Of a stretch of DNA of 64,000 nucleotides, positions 15,859-24,716 are shown one piece after another (within the stretch, counting starts at the first letter, position 1; each line of letters starts with the position of its first letter). The stretch is from a virus: the IMG/VR virus record IMGVR_UViG_3300031884_000002, positions 186,001 through 250,000 of that record, one strand, 5' to 3'. The position numbers and the translations under genes were made by a program. Under the pieces are notes generated by a model. The model did no database searches. It had not been told where the DNA came from and worked only from the letters and a program-made list of their open reading frames with translations.

Positions 15859-16940
15859 ATAATATTTCTTTTTAATTTTTCTAAATTTTTATTGTCTATT
15901 ATTATTTTACCAGAATTTATAAGAGTCGATATAAAATTAATATCATATTTTGATATGTCAATATCATTCTCCGTCAAATACCCTCCATATTTTAAATTAA
16001 ATCTGGAACAATATTCTTTTAATGCCTCTGATTTTAACACATTTAATCTAATTGGCAACATATTATATGGTTTTATTTCATAAATCGAATTTCCTATTAC
16101 TATATCAGGACAGTATGTTCGACCAATTCCCATATCATCTTTATATTTTATTCTATGTTTTGATATTTGGAATGTAATATTGTTAAAAATCAAATGACAC
16201 ATTATTCGCAATTCTAATGAAGATCTACAAAAATATTTTATTCCATCGTTTAATATCCAACACTTAACTCCAATTCCTGCATTTTTTCCGGGCGATTTAC
16301 CATACATCGGATTTAACCGTCCGGTTTGTGGATTATTTTTAGGATATCCGTATTTTTCACATAATTGCTTGCATTTTACACTTCCAAATCCAAATTCATT
16401 CTTCAATGTATTATAAACTTGCTGTTTATATTTTAACTTATGTTTTAATTCCTCAAATCTCTTTATGATTTTTGAGGTAATTGGTTTTAATTCTACTCCC
16501 CGTGTAATTGGTATTGCTTTTCTTCCGTTTATCTTAGACTGTATATTAATATAATTTTTAGAATTCTCTTTTCTCTGTATATCTAAATTTTTATATTTTA
16601 AAAAATATAAAACTTGCTTATGCGAAATATTTTTCATTATGTTTTTAACATCTTGTAATATTCCTCCATTATTAATGGATTCCAATACTAACATTCCATA
16701 TATTTTATCTAATTCTATAAGTTTTATATTTCTTTTAGCAAGCGCATATTCACTAAGTTGATTTGATTTATATTTAATGTTATTATATTTTAATTTATCA
16801 ACTAAATTAAATTCATTTGCAATTCTCCTAATAGGCTTTCTTCCAATTTTTAATTGGAAGATTTCCGTTTCGCTTAAACCATCGTGTATAGATGATATAA
16901 TCGTGTCTATTGTCTGTGCATCTGTTACTTTTTTAGCCAT
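15855..16940 (-). CDS. Homing endonuclease in the recA split-intein gap (PD-ExK type)
   Basis: 361 residues. Unlike the endonucleases in the nrdJ and helicase gaps, it lacks EFDGxYWH. Instead it has E243, PD (D279) and EIK (E288, K290), a PD-(D/E)xK-type nuclease core similar in layout to T7 endonuclease I/TnsA folds, preceded by a NUMOD3-like LNPMYGKSPG segment (209-218) and a helical N-terminal DNA-binding region. It ends in an ATGA overlap with the recA C-fragment, coupling the two. Confidence 0.75.
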   Translation of the reverse strand: MAKKVTDAQTIDTIISSIHDGLSETEIFQLKIGRKPIRRIANEFNLVDKLKYNNIKYKSNQLSEYALAKRNIKLIELDKIYGMLVLESINNGGILQDVKNIMKNISHKQVLYFLKYKNLDIQRKENSKNYINIQSKINGRKAIPITRGVELKPITSKIIKRFEELKHKLKYKQQVYNTLKNEFGFGSVKCKQLCEKYGYPKNNPQTGRLNPMYGKSPGKNAGIGVKCWILNDGIKYFCRSSLELRIMCHLIFNNITFQISKHRIKYKDDMGIGRTYCPDIVIGNSIYEIKPYNMLPIRLNVLKSEALKEYCSRFNLKYGGYLTENDIDISKYDINFISTLINSGKIIIDNKNLEKLKRNII

Positions 16941-16987
16941 AATATTTAATATTGGTAATATAATATAAATATCAGGCTACATAAAAA

Positions 16988-17305
16988 TTATTCAATAATA
17001 ACTTCAATTAAAGTATCTTCCGTAACACAGCCTTCTAATCCTGATAATTCGGTCACTCTACCTACAGGTAGACCTCCGTGTGCTCTATTAGAAATTGCCA
17101 AATCTAATAAAGTTGAACCGGTTGATACCCATTCTTTTATTTCGGATGGATTATCATCTTCATCTACGAAATATGCTACTTTGGTTCCATCTTTAGATGC
17201 CTTATTCATTGCGGTTTGTAGCAACAACGCTAAATCATCTCTATTAACATTAGACTCTACTTCTACATGTTTTGATTTTGTATTTATATTTTTTTCTTTT
17301 GCCAT
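16988..17305 (-). CDS. RecA/UvsX-like recombinase, N-terminal fragment with 13-residue N-intein
   Basis: 105 residues. Residues 1-92 are recombinase extein ending GRVTELSGLEG, the first half of the P-loop. Residues 93-105 (CVTEDTLIEVIIE) are the whole N-intein before the stop codon TAA. The rest of the splicing domain is on the C-fragment. The TAA was checked on the nucleotide sequence. It lies 4 nt after the gene at 17310 and is probably co-transcribed with it. Confidence 0.9.
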   Translation of the reverse strand: MAKEKNINTKSKHVEVESNVNRDDLALLLQTAMNKASKDGTKVAYFVDEDDNPSEIKEWVSTGSTLLDLAISNRAHGGLPVGRVTELSGLEGCVTEDTLIEVIIE

Positions 17306-17309
17306 AATT

Positions 17310-17717
17310 TTATTTTTTAATTTGTTCTAAAGGTTCATTTGAAATAAGTGCTATATATTCAATTTCATAATTAGAAACTAAATATGAACCATTTTCTTGT
17401 TTATCAGATAAGTTTCCAATACCAACTGGGGTTAATGTAAAGGTTCCGCTTTCTAAGAATTCTTTAATTGGAATTTGTTTAGGATTTACAGTTGTATCTA
17501 AACAAAGAGATACTTTTCCATCTGGACTTAAGTTAATATCCGAAATTTGAGAACAAATATTTGTAATATCCTGATTCATACCACTATATAAAAATGCATG
17601 TTTAGTTTCAACATATTGTTTTTTATATTTAATAATAGCTTCATTTAAGACATCATTAGGATATATTCTATTATTTAGAGATAATTTATTTGCCATAAAT
17701 GGAAATTCTACATCCAT
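17310..17717 (-). CDS. Hypothetical protein with NNRxYP motif
   Basis: 135 residues. N-terminal LSLNNRIYPNDVLNEAIIKYK resembles the start of phage prohead-protease-like domains, and the following region alternates beta strands (VSLCLDTT, GTFTLTPVGIGNL, YEIEYIALIS). No clear catalytic Ser/His pair is seen, so protease activity is not claimed. The gene precedes recA by 4 nt. Its ATG lies 6 nt after a consensus -10 box. Confidence 0.55.
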   Translation of the reverse strand: MDVEFPFMANKLSLNNRIYPNDVLNEAIIKYKKQYVETKHAFLYSGMNQDITNICSQISDINLSPDGKVSLCLDTTVNPKQIPIKEFLESGTFTLTPVGIGNLSDKQENGSYLVSNYEIEYIALISNEPLEQIKK

Positions 17718-17723
17718 AGAAAT

Positions 17724-17751
17724 ATTATATCAACTTTTTTAGTTTTATCAA
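17724..17751 (-). promoter_or_regulatory. Sigma-70 promoter, leaderless configuration
   Basis: Minus strand TTGATA, 16 nt, TATAAT, -10 box ending 6 nt before the ATG at 17717. Probably drives the recA fragments too. Confidence 0.8.
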
Positions 17752-17761
17752 CTTTTTTTAA

Positions 17762-17811
17762 ATAAATAAAAAGACCGTATAATACTAAAAATATTATACG
17801 GTCTTTTTTGT
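17762..17811 (-). terminator. Strong terminator after the ssDNA-binding gene
   Basis: Fourteen-bp perfect stem AAGACCGTATAATA/TATTATACGGTCTT (17771-17805), 7-nt loop, T-tracts on both sides, so potentially bidirectional. It isolates the abundant ssDNA-binding protein transcript from recA. Confidence 0.9.
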
Positions 17812-17820
17812 AATTATATT

Positions 17821-18651
17821 TTAAGATGATTTTGCAAAAAACTTGTCAAAATCTTCTTCTTCTGCCGCAGTTGGAACCGGCGTTGCAGTTTCAGCAACGT
17901 CTTTTTTATCAACTGTAGCCGATGCTTTTTCGACTTCGGCTGTCGAAGGCTCTTGACCTTCTGGAGCCAAATAATCTTCGATAATTGCGTCCAATTCCTC
18001 ATACGTCTTCAATGGGAATACTTGAGTAATATCCAATTGTTTTCGGATGCTTTCCATAGCCTCTTTATTGGTAGGAGATACCGCTAAAGTTTTCTTCGGA
18101 CTTGGAATAATAGTTGTCTCAGGAAAAGGTTTTCCAGTTTTCTTATCAATTTTCTGACCTTTTTCAATGAATTTAACGTCAATATCATTGCCTTCACGTA
18201 AATCTGTAATATCGCCCCATTCAGTATTACAATAAGAAAGCAATTGCTTATATACCGTAATTCCAAATCCCCAGAAACGAACCCCTTGTTCCTCTTCACC
18301 ACGAACAATAATAGGAACATAAGTTCTAGCAACCGACTTAAAGTGCTTGTTTGCTAATTCCTTTTCTTCCGTAGTACCGTTTGTAGTAAGAGCCTCAAAT
18401 CTCTCTTGAAATGGATCAGGTTTTCCAAAAGTGGAAGGTGCCAATATAGAAGCAATTCCATTGAACTTGTAATAAAACTTCAATTCAATAAATGGAGAAT
18501 CTTGTTCTTCACCATTTGGGCGATAAGGAACTATTCGGATTCTTTGAGTACCTTCTCTTGGTTTCCAGAGAAGACGATTAAAATCAACGGTTTTTTTACC
18601 AGATTCTAATTGTTTAAGTTTATTTTGTAGTTTTTCTATGTTAAGTGCCAT
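17821..18651 (-). CDS. gp32-like single-stranded DNA-binding protein
   Basis: 276 residues, close to T4 gp32 (301). The N-terminus ALNIEKLQNKLKQLE is a gp32-type basic cooperativity helix. The middle (FNRLLWKPREGTQRIRIVPY, RFWGFGITVYKQLL) is the OB-fold core. The C-terminus is Ala/Thr/Glu-rich and ends EEEDFDKFFAKSS, an acidic interaction tail. It coats single-stranded DNA and should contact the helicase, recombinase and polymerase. No zinc-binding Cys cluster is evident. Monocistronic with a strong terminator. The start is preceded only by A-rich sequence. Confidence 0.88.
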   Translation of the reverse strand: MALNIEKLQNKLKQLESGKKTVDFNRLLWKPREGTQRIRIVPYRPNGEEQDSPFIELKFYYKFNGIASILAPSTFGKPDPFQERFEALTTNGTTEEKELANKHFKSVARTYVPIIVRGEEEQGVRFWGFGITVYKQLLSYCNTEWGDITDLREGNDIDVKFIEKGQKIDKKTGKPFPETTIIPSPKKTLAVSPTNKEAMESIRKQLDITQVFPLKTYEELDAIIEDYLAPEGQEPSTAEVEKASATVDKKDVAETATPVPTAAEEEDFDKFFAKSS

Positions 18652-18778
18652 AATTTTTAATTTAGTTAATTGTTTAATTATTTTCGGTCAAAATCAAAAA
18701 CTATAATTATGTTCCATCTTCTAACCTCTAATAACTATAAATGAGTTTAGCAAAAAATCAAAAATATTACAACTTTTT

Positions 18779-19165
18779 TTAAGATCCCATTCGTTCAAAT
18801 TGTAACGGAATAATTTTAACAGAAATATCTCCATTGATAATAAGGGAGTTTTTATACAATTCCCATTGTACCATATAAGTTTTATCAAACACTCCTCCAT
18901 TTTCATCTCGTATCAATTGATTTAAACTATTTATGGTATATAAAATATTAAACTCTTTTTTTCGATGTATTAAAATTGTGCTTGGAAGTTTTTTAATATT
19001 GTTAATCACGTTGTACGTTAAATAACATTCTTGTTTGTTATTTACATTTGAAAATATAAATATTCTATTACATTGAGTGTAAGTATTATATATTAAATCT
19101 AAAGTTTTATTTATATTATCGTAGTTACAAAACGTACATAGGAGTTGTCGATTTATCGAGTACAT
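18779..19165 (-). CDS. Conserved hypothetical protein
   Basis: 128 residues. The segment LIHRKKEFNILYTINSLNQ followed by ENGGVFD and VQWELYKNSLII is a pattern that I recall in small conserved proteins of T4-like environmental phages; function not known. Several N-terminal Cys (LLCTFCNY). It sits between the ssDNA-binding gene and the gene at 19191, with 127 nt of AT-rich non-coding sequence downstream holding no recognisable element. Confidence 0.5.
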   Translation of the reverse strand: MYSINRQLLCTFCNYDNINKTLDLIYNTYTQCNRIFIFSNVNNKQECYLTYNVINNIKKLPSTILIHRKKEFNILYTINSLNQLIRDENGGVFDKTYMVQWELYKNSLIINGDISVKIIPLQFERMGS

Positions 19166-19190
19166 GGGGTATATTGTGTTCTACTCATGC

Positions 19191-19859
19191 TTAAAGGTGG
19201 TCTATTAAAAAAGTAACTGCTTCTTTTAAATTTAAACGATTCGCTTCTTTTAAAAGAATTGATAATTCTTCTTTTAAATTAAGAGGAGGAACTAGATTTG
19301 AAAGTGTAGTGTTATCTCCACCAATTATTTGTTTAACTACTTGTTTAGTTGCCGCAACTTGATTCGGAGTCTGTGGTTGATTAGGCGTTACCGATGGCTT
19401 ATCAACATCTATATCTTGTGATTTTCCTCCGATTGGCTCTACTGCTAATTGATGCCCGTTTTGAAATATATTCGGCTCATGTTTTGGTTGTTGAGGCTCT
19501 TCGTCATTAGGTTCATTTTTAGAAGGTATTGATAATGGTTTTTCAGATGGTTCAGTTACCTTTGGTTTCGCTGGTTCTTTTAATGTATGAGTTCCAGATT
19601 TAATTGCGGCATCCCGTTTTTCCTTTGATGAAAATGTCGTAGTTCTTCCACTGTTTATACTAAACGCTTGTCTATCGGGAAACTTTCCCTCTACCATTCC
19701 ATTTGTAATTTTTAATGATTCTATTTCAGACAATCCATGGTTAACAAAATACTCATATAAAACATCCATATGATTGTTATTTTCCATATTAAATATTCCA
19801 TCCGTAACCCTTTGGTCGATAGATACTTCTGATAAAATGTAATCAAATAAACTTTCCAT
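19191..19859 (-). CDS. Pro-rich probable virion protein
   Basis: 222 residues. N-terminus MESLFDYILSEVS is a short amphipathic start with an I-L-S-E site like the L-x-E propeptide sites discussed for the 45-53 kb operon. Residues ~85-165 are a disordered Pro/Glu/Gln-rich linker. The last 35 residues are helical (LKEELSILLKEANRLNLKEA). A late-type box lies 4 nt before the ATG. A head-internal protein is possible. Confidence 0.45.
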   Translation of the reverse strand: MESLFDYILSEVSIDQRVTDGIFNMENNNHMDVLYEYFVNHGLSEIESLKITNGMVEGKFPDRQAFSINSGRTTTFSSKEKRDAAIKSGTHTLKEPAKPKVTEPSEKPLSIPSKNEPNDEEPQQPKHEPNIFQNGHQLAVEPIGGKSQDIDVDKPSVTPNQPQTPNQVAATKQVVKQIIGGDNTTLSNLVPPLNLKEELSILLKEANRLNLKEAVTFLIDHL

Positions 19860-19863
19860 ATAT

Positions 19864-19872
19864 TATAAATAT
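19864..19872 (-). promoter_or_regulatory. Late-type AT box
   Basis: ATATTTATA on the coding strand, 4 nt before the ATG at 19859. Confidence 0.55.
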
Positions 19873-19902
19873 ATACCAGTTTTTATGAAATACATTTTAT
19901 AT

Positions 19903-21252
19903 TTAAAATTGCAATTGAAGACTTCCATATGAATCTCCAATATAGCTTTTAACTGGAAATATGGAATTAAACGACATAATTTTTACAACTTCATCCAATA
20001 CTTCTTCCCCATCTGGGATATAAAAATCATATAGAATTGAATCATATGTATATAATATTGGCATCGTTTTTTTATTCTTCAAATATTCTTCCACTAAATT
20101 AAGTCGGGAAATTGCAAGTTCTCCTTCAAATGCTTGTAAAATATAATTAAATAATTTATATGGATTTGGGTCTAATATATGCTTGGTTGTTATTTTTCGA
20201 TTAAATATAGGGGTTAGAATATATCCATTAGATTTGAAAAACTCCCATTTATCAAACACATAAGTTTTTAAGTTTGATAAATATTTTATATGAGAATATT
20301 TATCTTCGATACCGCCATAAAGTTGTCTAAATGTGATTCGTTTGGCTTCTTTTATTTCGTCTACGGATATATTTTGTTTTTGAAAATATAATTTTGCCAA
20401 ATATTCATAAATATCGATTGAAGTATCCAATGTATAATTAGTCAGATAACATATTATACGAGGATGAAATGCACTGTAATCCACCAATGCCATTTTACCA
20501 TCTTTTCCATATCTGGAAATAAACTTATCTCTGGTTCCATCGAAATTATTCAGTGCTGCAAAATTGATATTGTTAAACTTATTAGATGGTCTTCCAGTTG
20601 AAGTGTATAAATTATATTCACTATATATAATATTATTGACTGGATATTGTGAATATTGTTTATAATATAACTCTCTATCTACATATATTCCATTTTTTTC
20701 AATTCTGGATAATGCCGGAATAATATTATTATTTATACTATTAAAAGCAATATCTAAGTTAGAAGAGTTAATCAACGGGTTAATATCAATCCATATATCT
20801 TCAAACATTTCCAAATGTTTTAATATCGGTATTGTTTGATTTAACTTCCCAATATTATCGTATGTTCGATAAATAAAATCATGCGCCGATGTTGAATAAT
20901 CGGTTAATTTTAAAATTTCATTATCGTTTAAATAAGAGGATAAATTTATATCATATACATTCTTACAATTCAATAGTTGGATAAATGATTTTTTATCAAT
21001 TACCCATTTTATGTTTTCCGATGACAATATAAATTGTAAAAACTGTATTTTTAATTCGGTTGATAAAGAAGAATCTGGATGATTTATAGATATATAATAA
21101 GTCATCTCTGATTTTATATGTTTAATAAAAATTACACTTATTTTATTTTCAGCCGAATGTAATTTATAGTCGATTGGAATAATATGAATTGCCAATGCAT
21201 CCGTTCCTATAGAACTGATGAACCGTTCAAAATCTAATTTATTTTCAATCAT
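19903..21252 (-). CDS. Family A DNA polymerase, compact
   Basis: 449 residues. Motif A LVDYSAFHPRI, motif B AKRITFRQLYGG and motif C YTYDSILYDF identify a Pol I-type palm and fingers. The N-terminal ~190 residues look like a worn 3'-5' exonuclease domain (VYDINLSSYLND keeps the shape of an exo motif but most catalytic acids are not evident), so proofreading is doubtful. In motif C the usual HDE is YDS: the catalytic Asp is kept, the Glu is not. It is shorter than most phage Pol A proteins. A different main polymerase could exist outside the window. Confidence 0.82.
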   Translation of the reverse strand: MIENKLDFERFISSIGTDALAIHIIPIDYKLHSAENKISVIFIKHIKSEMTYYISINHPDSSLSTELKIQFLQFILSSENIKWVIDKKSFIQLLNCKNVYDINLSSYLNDNEILKLTDYSTSAHDFIYRTYDNIGKLNQTIPILKHLEMFEDIWIDINPLINSSNLDIAFNSINNNIIPALSRIEKNGIYVDRELYYKQYSQYPVNNIIYSEYNLYTSTGRPSNKFNNINFAALNNFDGTRDKFISRYGKDGKMALVDYSAFHPRIICYLTNYTLDTSIDIYEYLAKLYFQKQNISVDEIKEAKRITFRQLYGGIEDKYSHIKYLSNLKTYVFDKWEFFKSNGYILTPIFNRKITTKHILDPNPYKLFNYILQAFEGELAISRLNLVEEYLKNKKTMPILYTYDSILYDFYIPDGEEVLDEVVKIMSFNSIFPVKSYIGDSYGSLQLQF

Positions 21253-21261
21253 TGAACGGAC

Positions 21262-21289
21262 ATAGTATCAGAACTGATTAAAAACTCAA
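21262..21289 (-). promoter_or_regulatory. Possible sigma-70 promoter for the polymerase
   Basis: Minus strand TTGAGT, 16 nt, TACTAT, with the -10 box ending 9 nt before the ATG at 21252. Weaker match than the others. Confidence 0.45.
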
Positions 21290-21295
21290 GTATTT

Positions 21296-23758
21296 TTAAA
21301 CGGGAAGAAGACCAATTTTTGTTCGAACTCCGTTTCGGAGTGGAATTACTCCAGCCGTGATTGTAGTCGTCCATTTTCCGGCTTCTATATTTTCAGTAAT
21401 ATTTGTTATTCTAAATATAATATTTGTTTCACTATATGGTTCAGGAAGACCTCGAACTAAAAACATCATAAATGTTCGTAACCCACCTATACCTTGAATA
21501 GTAAAAGTAGCTTGTATACCGGGCATTATTCCAACATACGTTGGATTATTATCATAATCTCCATCGTCCATTAACATATTAACAACATCAGATGCGGGAA
21601 GTACTAGTCGTCGTATAATAGTTTTATCATCGGAAACCGTAGTTAATTGAAACATTTCAGGAGTTGCCGATAAAGTTTGTAAATCCTTCATCAATGTAAT
21701 TCCATCGTTTTTTGGTTTATCATTTTTTACATCGTTGGAGTTTTTGATGGAATCATCTAAAAATAATCGGTCTCTAAACATATAGTCTAATAATTCATTA
21801 GTTCCATTATTTGATTTTGTATCGGCGTTTTTTCGTATATTAGTAGCCGCATATAATGAACGTATCGCTTGACCCGAACTAATAGTAGGCTTAAACTCCA
21901 TTCCTGTCAAGATTGAATTATCTGTCATATATTCAAATATAAATGGAGTCCCTACATTATCAGGAATATATTTAGTATCGATTATTTTCATAGTCGATTG
22001 ATTTCCATCTGGAACGGGATTTCCGGTTGAAGATACTAATCTAAAATCCCAGAAATTTCCACATGCTGAACTTATAGAAGACATCATTTTATCTATTAAA
22101 TCAGTATAAGTAATAATTCCATCATCATGCACTAATTTTTTAAGAAAATTAACATTTACATATAAATTTTTTAAATATCCATTTTCAAAAGTTCCAGTTC
22201 TTACCGTTGGAAACTCACATATGGAATCCACCGGAGAAACTCCATTGTTATATCTTCCACTGTTAATAAGTTCATCTAAATTATCTCGATATGTCCCTCC
22301 CAATTGAATACATACATGATATAACCTTTTGTCGGCGGCATCTTCATTTTGAGGTTTAATAAAATTAGAACATATTGATAATTGTGTTATATCATCATTT
22401 GATATATTATTTGTAGCTTGTGCATCCTGTCCATAAAAATATTTAGGTGCAAATGTATTGGGAATCAATAATATTCCACCATCGCTCGATATCATGTTTT
22501 TATGCCCAGTTATTAAAATGTCATCTATGTCAATTCTAAAAAACTCTCCTCCACTAATAGTCGAATAATCCACATTACAATAATTAAATATTTCAATGAT
22601 AAGTCCTAAGTTAATCCACGTATTTGCCAAGGGAGAAGTTATATCAAAATCATCTTCCCTATGTACGAACGTATTTATGAGATTGTTTTCAGAGTTAATA
22701 TCTCTTCCATAAAATATACCATAAAGATATTCTTTCCAATTATCTTCATGTTTCTGTTTTAAATATTTTATGAACTTATTCAAAAATACTTCATCCGATG
22801 TTTCAGGAGTTCCTTTATGAAGATTGCTGTTTTTGTCAATTACGGATTTTAATAAATCTATTCTCTCATCTACGAAATCAATTAAACTTCCGAATGGCAA
22901 TTTTGCATTGGATGTATTTGAAGTCGTATCTTTCCCATCGCTATCAACCGGAACATCTTCAGTAGTGGAATTAATTATCAATCCCGAATACATTCTATCT
23001 CTGGAAGAAATTTCAGTCATACACTTAATGGTAGTTCCTTCGACTGACCAATTAAAATTACTAACTGTTCCAAGCATTACGTCGTAATTTCCATTTGAAC
23101 CTAAAATATTCTGTGTATATAGTGGATATGGGTCTCGGAATAATGTATTTAAATTTGGAACACTGGTTACATCTATCAAATTCATAGGATTAAAATTATT
23201 CCATCCCCATTCCAATACAAATGTTATAGAAGGAACTAAAAAATAAGGAGTCATATATTCCAATTGTGCTCTGGAAAAACAAACCCAATTTATAGTTGCC
23301 TTTCTATATAATTCATGTTGAATAATTATATTTATACTTTCAATTTGAGGGCTGGGAACTTGAATTGGATATGTAGAAGTTCTATTATTATTTATTAGAG
23401 TATGTGGAGTAAATGAGGAATTAGGCTGAAATCCTATAATACTTTCATTGTATCCGCTAGTTCTGGAAAATCCATAAGTGCTAAAAAAATCAGAAGGAGA
23501 TGCTAATATAAATCCGGGTTTATTTGCGTTTACACCGGTTTCCATACCTTGTCCGTTACTTGTAACTCTAATCCACGGAGTTTGTGGTCCTCTATATTTA
23601 GACCAATTTCCAGTAGTATTACCCCAATCCCCATTATTAGCATTTACATAATTCAATCCTCTATTATCACCTTCTCTTCTTGTTAATTCTGATTGTATTT
23701 GAATTGGGATGTTACATGGATACCATGGAATCAAATTTGGAATCGAAGTTATTGACAT
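21296..23758 (-). CDS. Large baseplate-type structural protein
   Basis: 820 residues, beta-rich with many Asn, Gly and Trp and no enzymatic motif. N-terminal IPNLIPWYPCNIP and WICF/WEWGWNNF-type stretches and a C-terminal PTYVGIMPGIQATFTIQGIGGLRTFMMF...ITENIEAGKWTTTITAG resemble hub/tail-tip proteins of contractile tails, where ITNITENIEAGKWTT is typical of tail-hub domains. It follows the LysM wedge and tape-measure genes in the same direction, with an endonuclease inserted between. Baseplate hub is inferred from position and composition. Confidence 0.6.
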   Translation of the reverse strand: MSITSIPNLIPWYPCNIPIQIQSELTRREGDNRGLNYVNANNGDWGNTTGNWSKYRGPQTPWIRVTSNGQGMETGVNANKPGFILASPSDFFSTYGFSRTSGYNESIIGFQPNSSFTPHTLINNNRTSTYPIQVPSPQIESINIIIQHELYRKATINWVCFSRAQLEYMTPYFLVPSITFVLEWGWNNFNPMNLIDVTSVPNLNTLFRDPYPLYTQNILGSNGNYDVMLGTVSNFNWSVEGTTIKCMTEISSRDRMYSGLIINSTTEDVPVDSDGKDTTSNTSNAKLPFGSLIDFVDERIDLLKSVIDKNSNLHKGTPETSDEVFLNKFIKYLKQKHEDNWKEYLYGIFYGRDINSENNLINTFVHREDDFDITSPLANTWINLGLIIEIFNYCNVDYSTISGGEFFRIDIDDILITGHKNMISSDGGILLIPNTFAPKYFYGQDAQATNNISNDDITQLSICSNFIKPQNEDAADKRLYHVCIQLGGTYRDNLDELINSGRYNNGVSPVDSICEFPTVRTGTFENGYLKNLYVNVNFLKKLVHDDGIITYTDLIDKMMSSISSACGNFWDFRLVSSTGNPVPDGNQSTMKIIDTKYIPDNVGTPFIFEYMTDNSILTGMEFKPTISSGQAIRSLYAATNIRKNADTKSNNGTNELLDYMFRDRLFLDDSIKNSNDVKNDKPKNDGITLMKDLQTLSATPEMFQLTTVSDDKTIIRRLVLPASDVVNMLMDDGDYDNNPTYVGIMPGIQATFTIQGIGGLRTFMMFLVRGLPEPYSETNIIFRITNITENIEAGKWTTTITAGVIPLRNGVRTKIGLLPV

Positions 23759-24624
23759 AAAATAATCTCATCATTGGTTAAAGCATCATATAATAATTGT
23801 TTTCTCTCATTGAATCTCCAAAAATTACAATCTCTTAACTCTTTAATTATATTGTTCTGTCTATCAACATCAGATTTATGTAATATTCCATTTATATCAT
23901 AATGATGAGATTCATCATATTCAAATACAATATTTTTATCTTTATCATAACCATCCAAAAAATATCCAGCAATTTTATATTCTCCTCCGTTTTCTGCATG
24001 TTGGAAATTATAATTTCCAATTTTATTTATTTTATCTATAAACTCACATGCAATTTTATTATAATTGAAAAGTTTTCCATCTTTATATTTTATATTTAAT
24101 ATATTTTGTGTAATAATTCTTCTTTTTTTTCTATATTCTTCTGAATTATGAATATTTTTCATATTATCTATATGAGATTCATTCGACCACATTTTTTTAC
24201 TATTGATTTGATGTTTTTTACGATATTCGTGAGATTCCATTATAGGCTTTATTTTTTTTCTAAAATCTGGATTTTTCCATTGTAAAATTGCTTGTTCTTT
24301 CAATTTTAATTTAGTTTCCAAAGATACCGGATGTTCTTTTAACCTTCTTGACGTGACATTACTCATTTTTTCTTTATATTCATTAGTATAGAAAAATAAT
24401 TTATTTTTTGTTTTTCCGCTCTCTTTAGTAGCACAGTTTCTACAGTTAGAATTATTTCTTGTATTTAATATTAATGATTTTTTACAAGAATATATTTGTT
24501 CTTTACCACATTTAGGACATTTTTTCGTCCATTTTTTCTCTCCAGTATTTTCGCATACGTTCTTGTCTAATTCGGTCTGAGTTTCTTTCATACCACTCTC
24601 GTTTCCATTTAAGTTCGGCTTCAT
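23749..24624 (-). CDS. Homing endonuclease with zinc ribbon and Vsr-like nuclease
   Basis: A zinc ribbon (CPKCGKEQIYSC...NCRNC) follows residue ~35. The middle is Lys-rich DNA-binding sequence. The C-terminal nuclease has YFLDGYDKDKNIVFEYDESHH and FWRFNERK, the same type as the one at 35122. The ATG at 24624 gives a 35-residue leader that is the alternate reading of a conserved short frame (24512-24664); the true N-terminus may come from that frame by +1 shift. It is inserted between tail genes and overlaps the 820-residue baseplate gene by 10 nt. Confidence 0.7.
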   Translation of the reverse strand: MKPNLNGNESGMKETQTELDKNVCENTGEKKWTKKCPKCGKEQIYSCKKSLILNTRNNSNCRNCATKESGKTKNKLFFYTNEYKEKMSNVTSRRLKEHPVSLETKLKLKEQAILQWKNPDFRKKIKPIMESHEYRKKHQINSKKMWSNESHIDNMKNIHNSEEYRKKRRIITQNILNIKYKDGKLFNYNKIACEFIDKINKIGNYNFQHAENGGEYKIAGYFLDGYDKDKNIVFEYDESHHYDINGILHKSDVDRQNNIIKELRDCNFWRFNERKQLLYDALTNDEIILCQ

Positions 24625-24664
24625 ATTTTTCTTCTTTAGTTTTATATATTTTATGTCTTCCCAT
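24512..24664 (-). CDS. Short leader frame upstream of and overlapping the endonuclease
   Basis: 50 residues starting MGRHKIYKTKEEKYEAELKW, basic and helical. Its homologue precedes the GIY-YIG endonuclease at 49374-49511. Between the two copies most changes are synonymous or K/R, D/E conservative in this frame, so this frame, not the overlapping one, seems to be under selection. Both copies share the upstream sequence ATATATTTATA and GTTATGGGAAG. It is probably the original N-terminal part of the endonuclease. Confidence 0.5.
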   Translation of the reverse strand: MGRHKIYKTKEEKYEAELKWKREWYERNSDRIRQERMRKYWREKMDEKMS

Positions 24665-24716
24665 AACTTTTTATTTTTTGTTCTACATATAAATATATAA
24701 CTCTATACAAAAAACT

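Noticed and set aside
17814-18332. Minus-strand alternative frames inside the ssDNA-binding gene
   Set aside because: Overlap the well-supported gp32-like gene in other frames and have low-complexity products.
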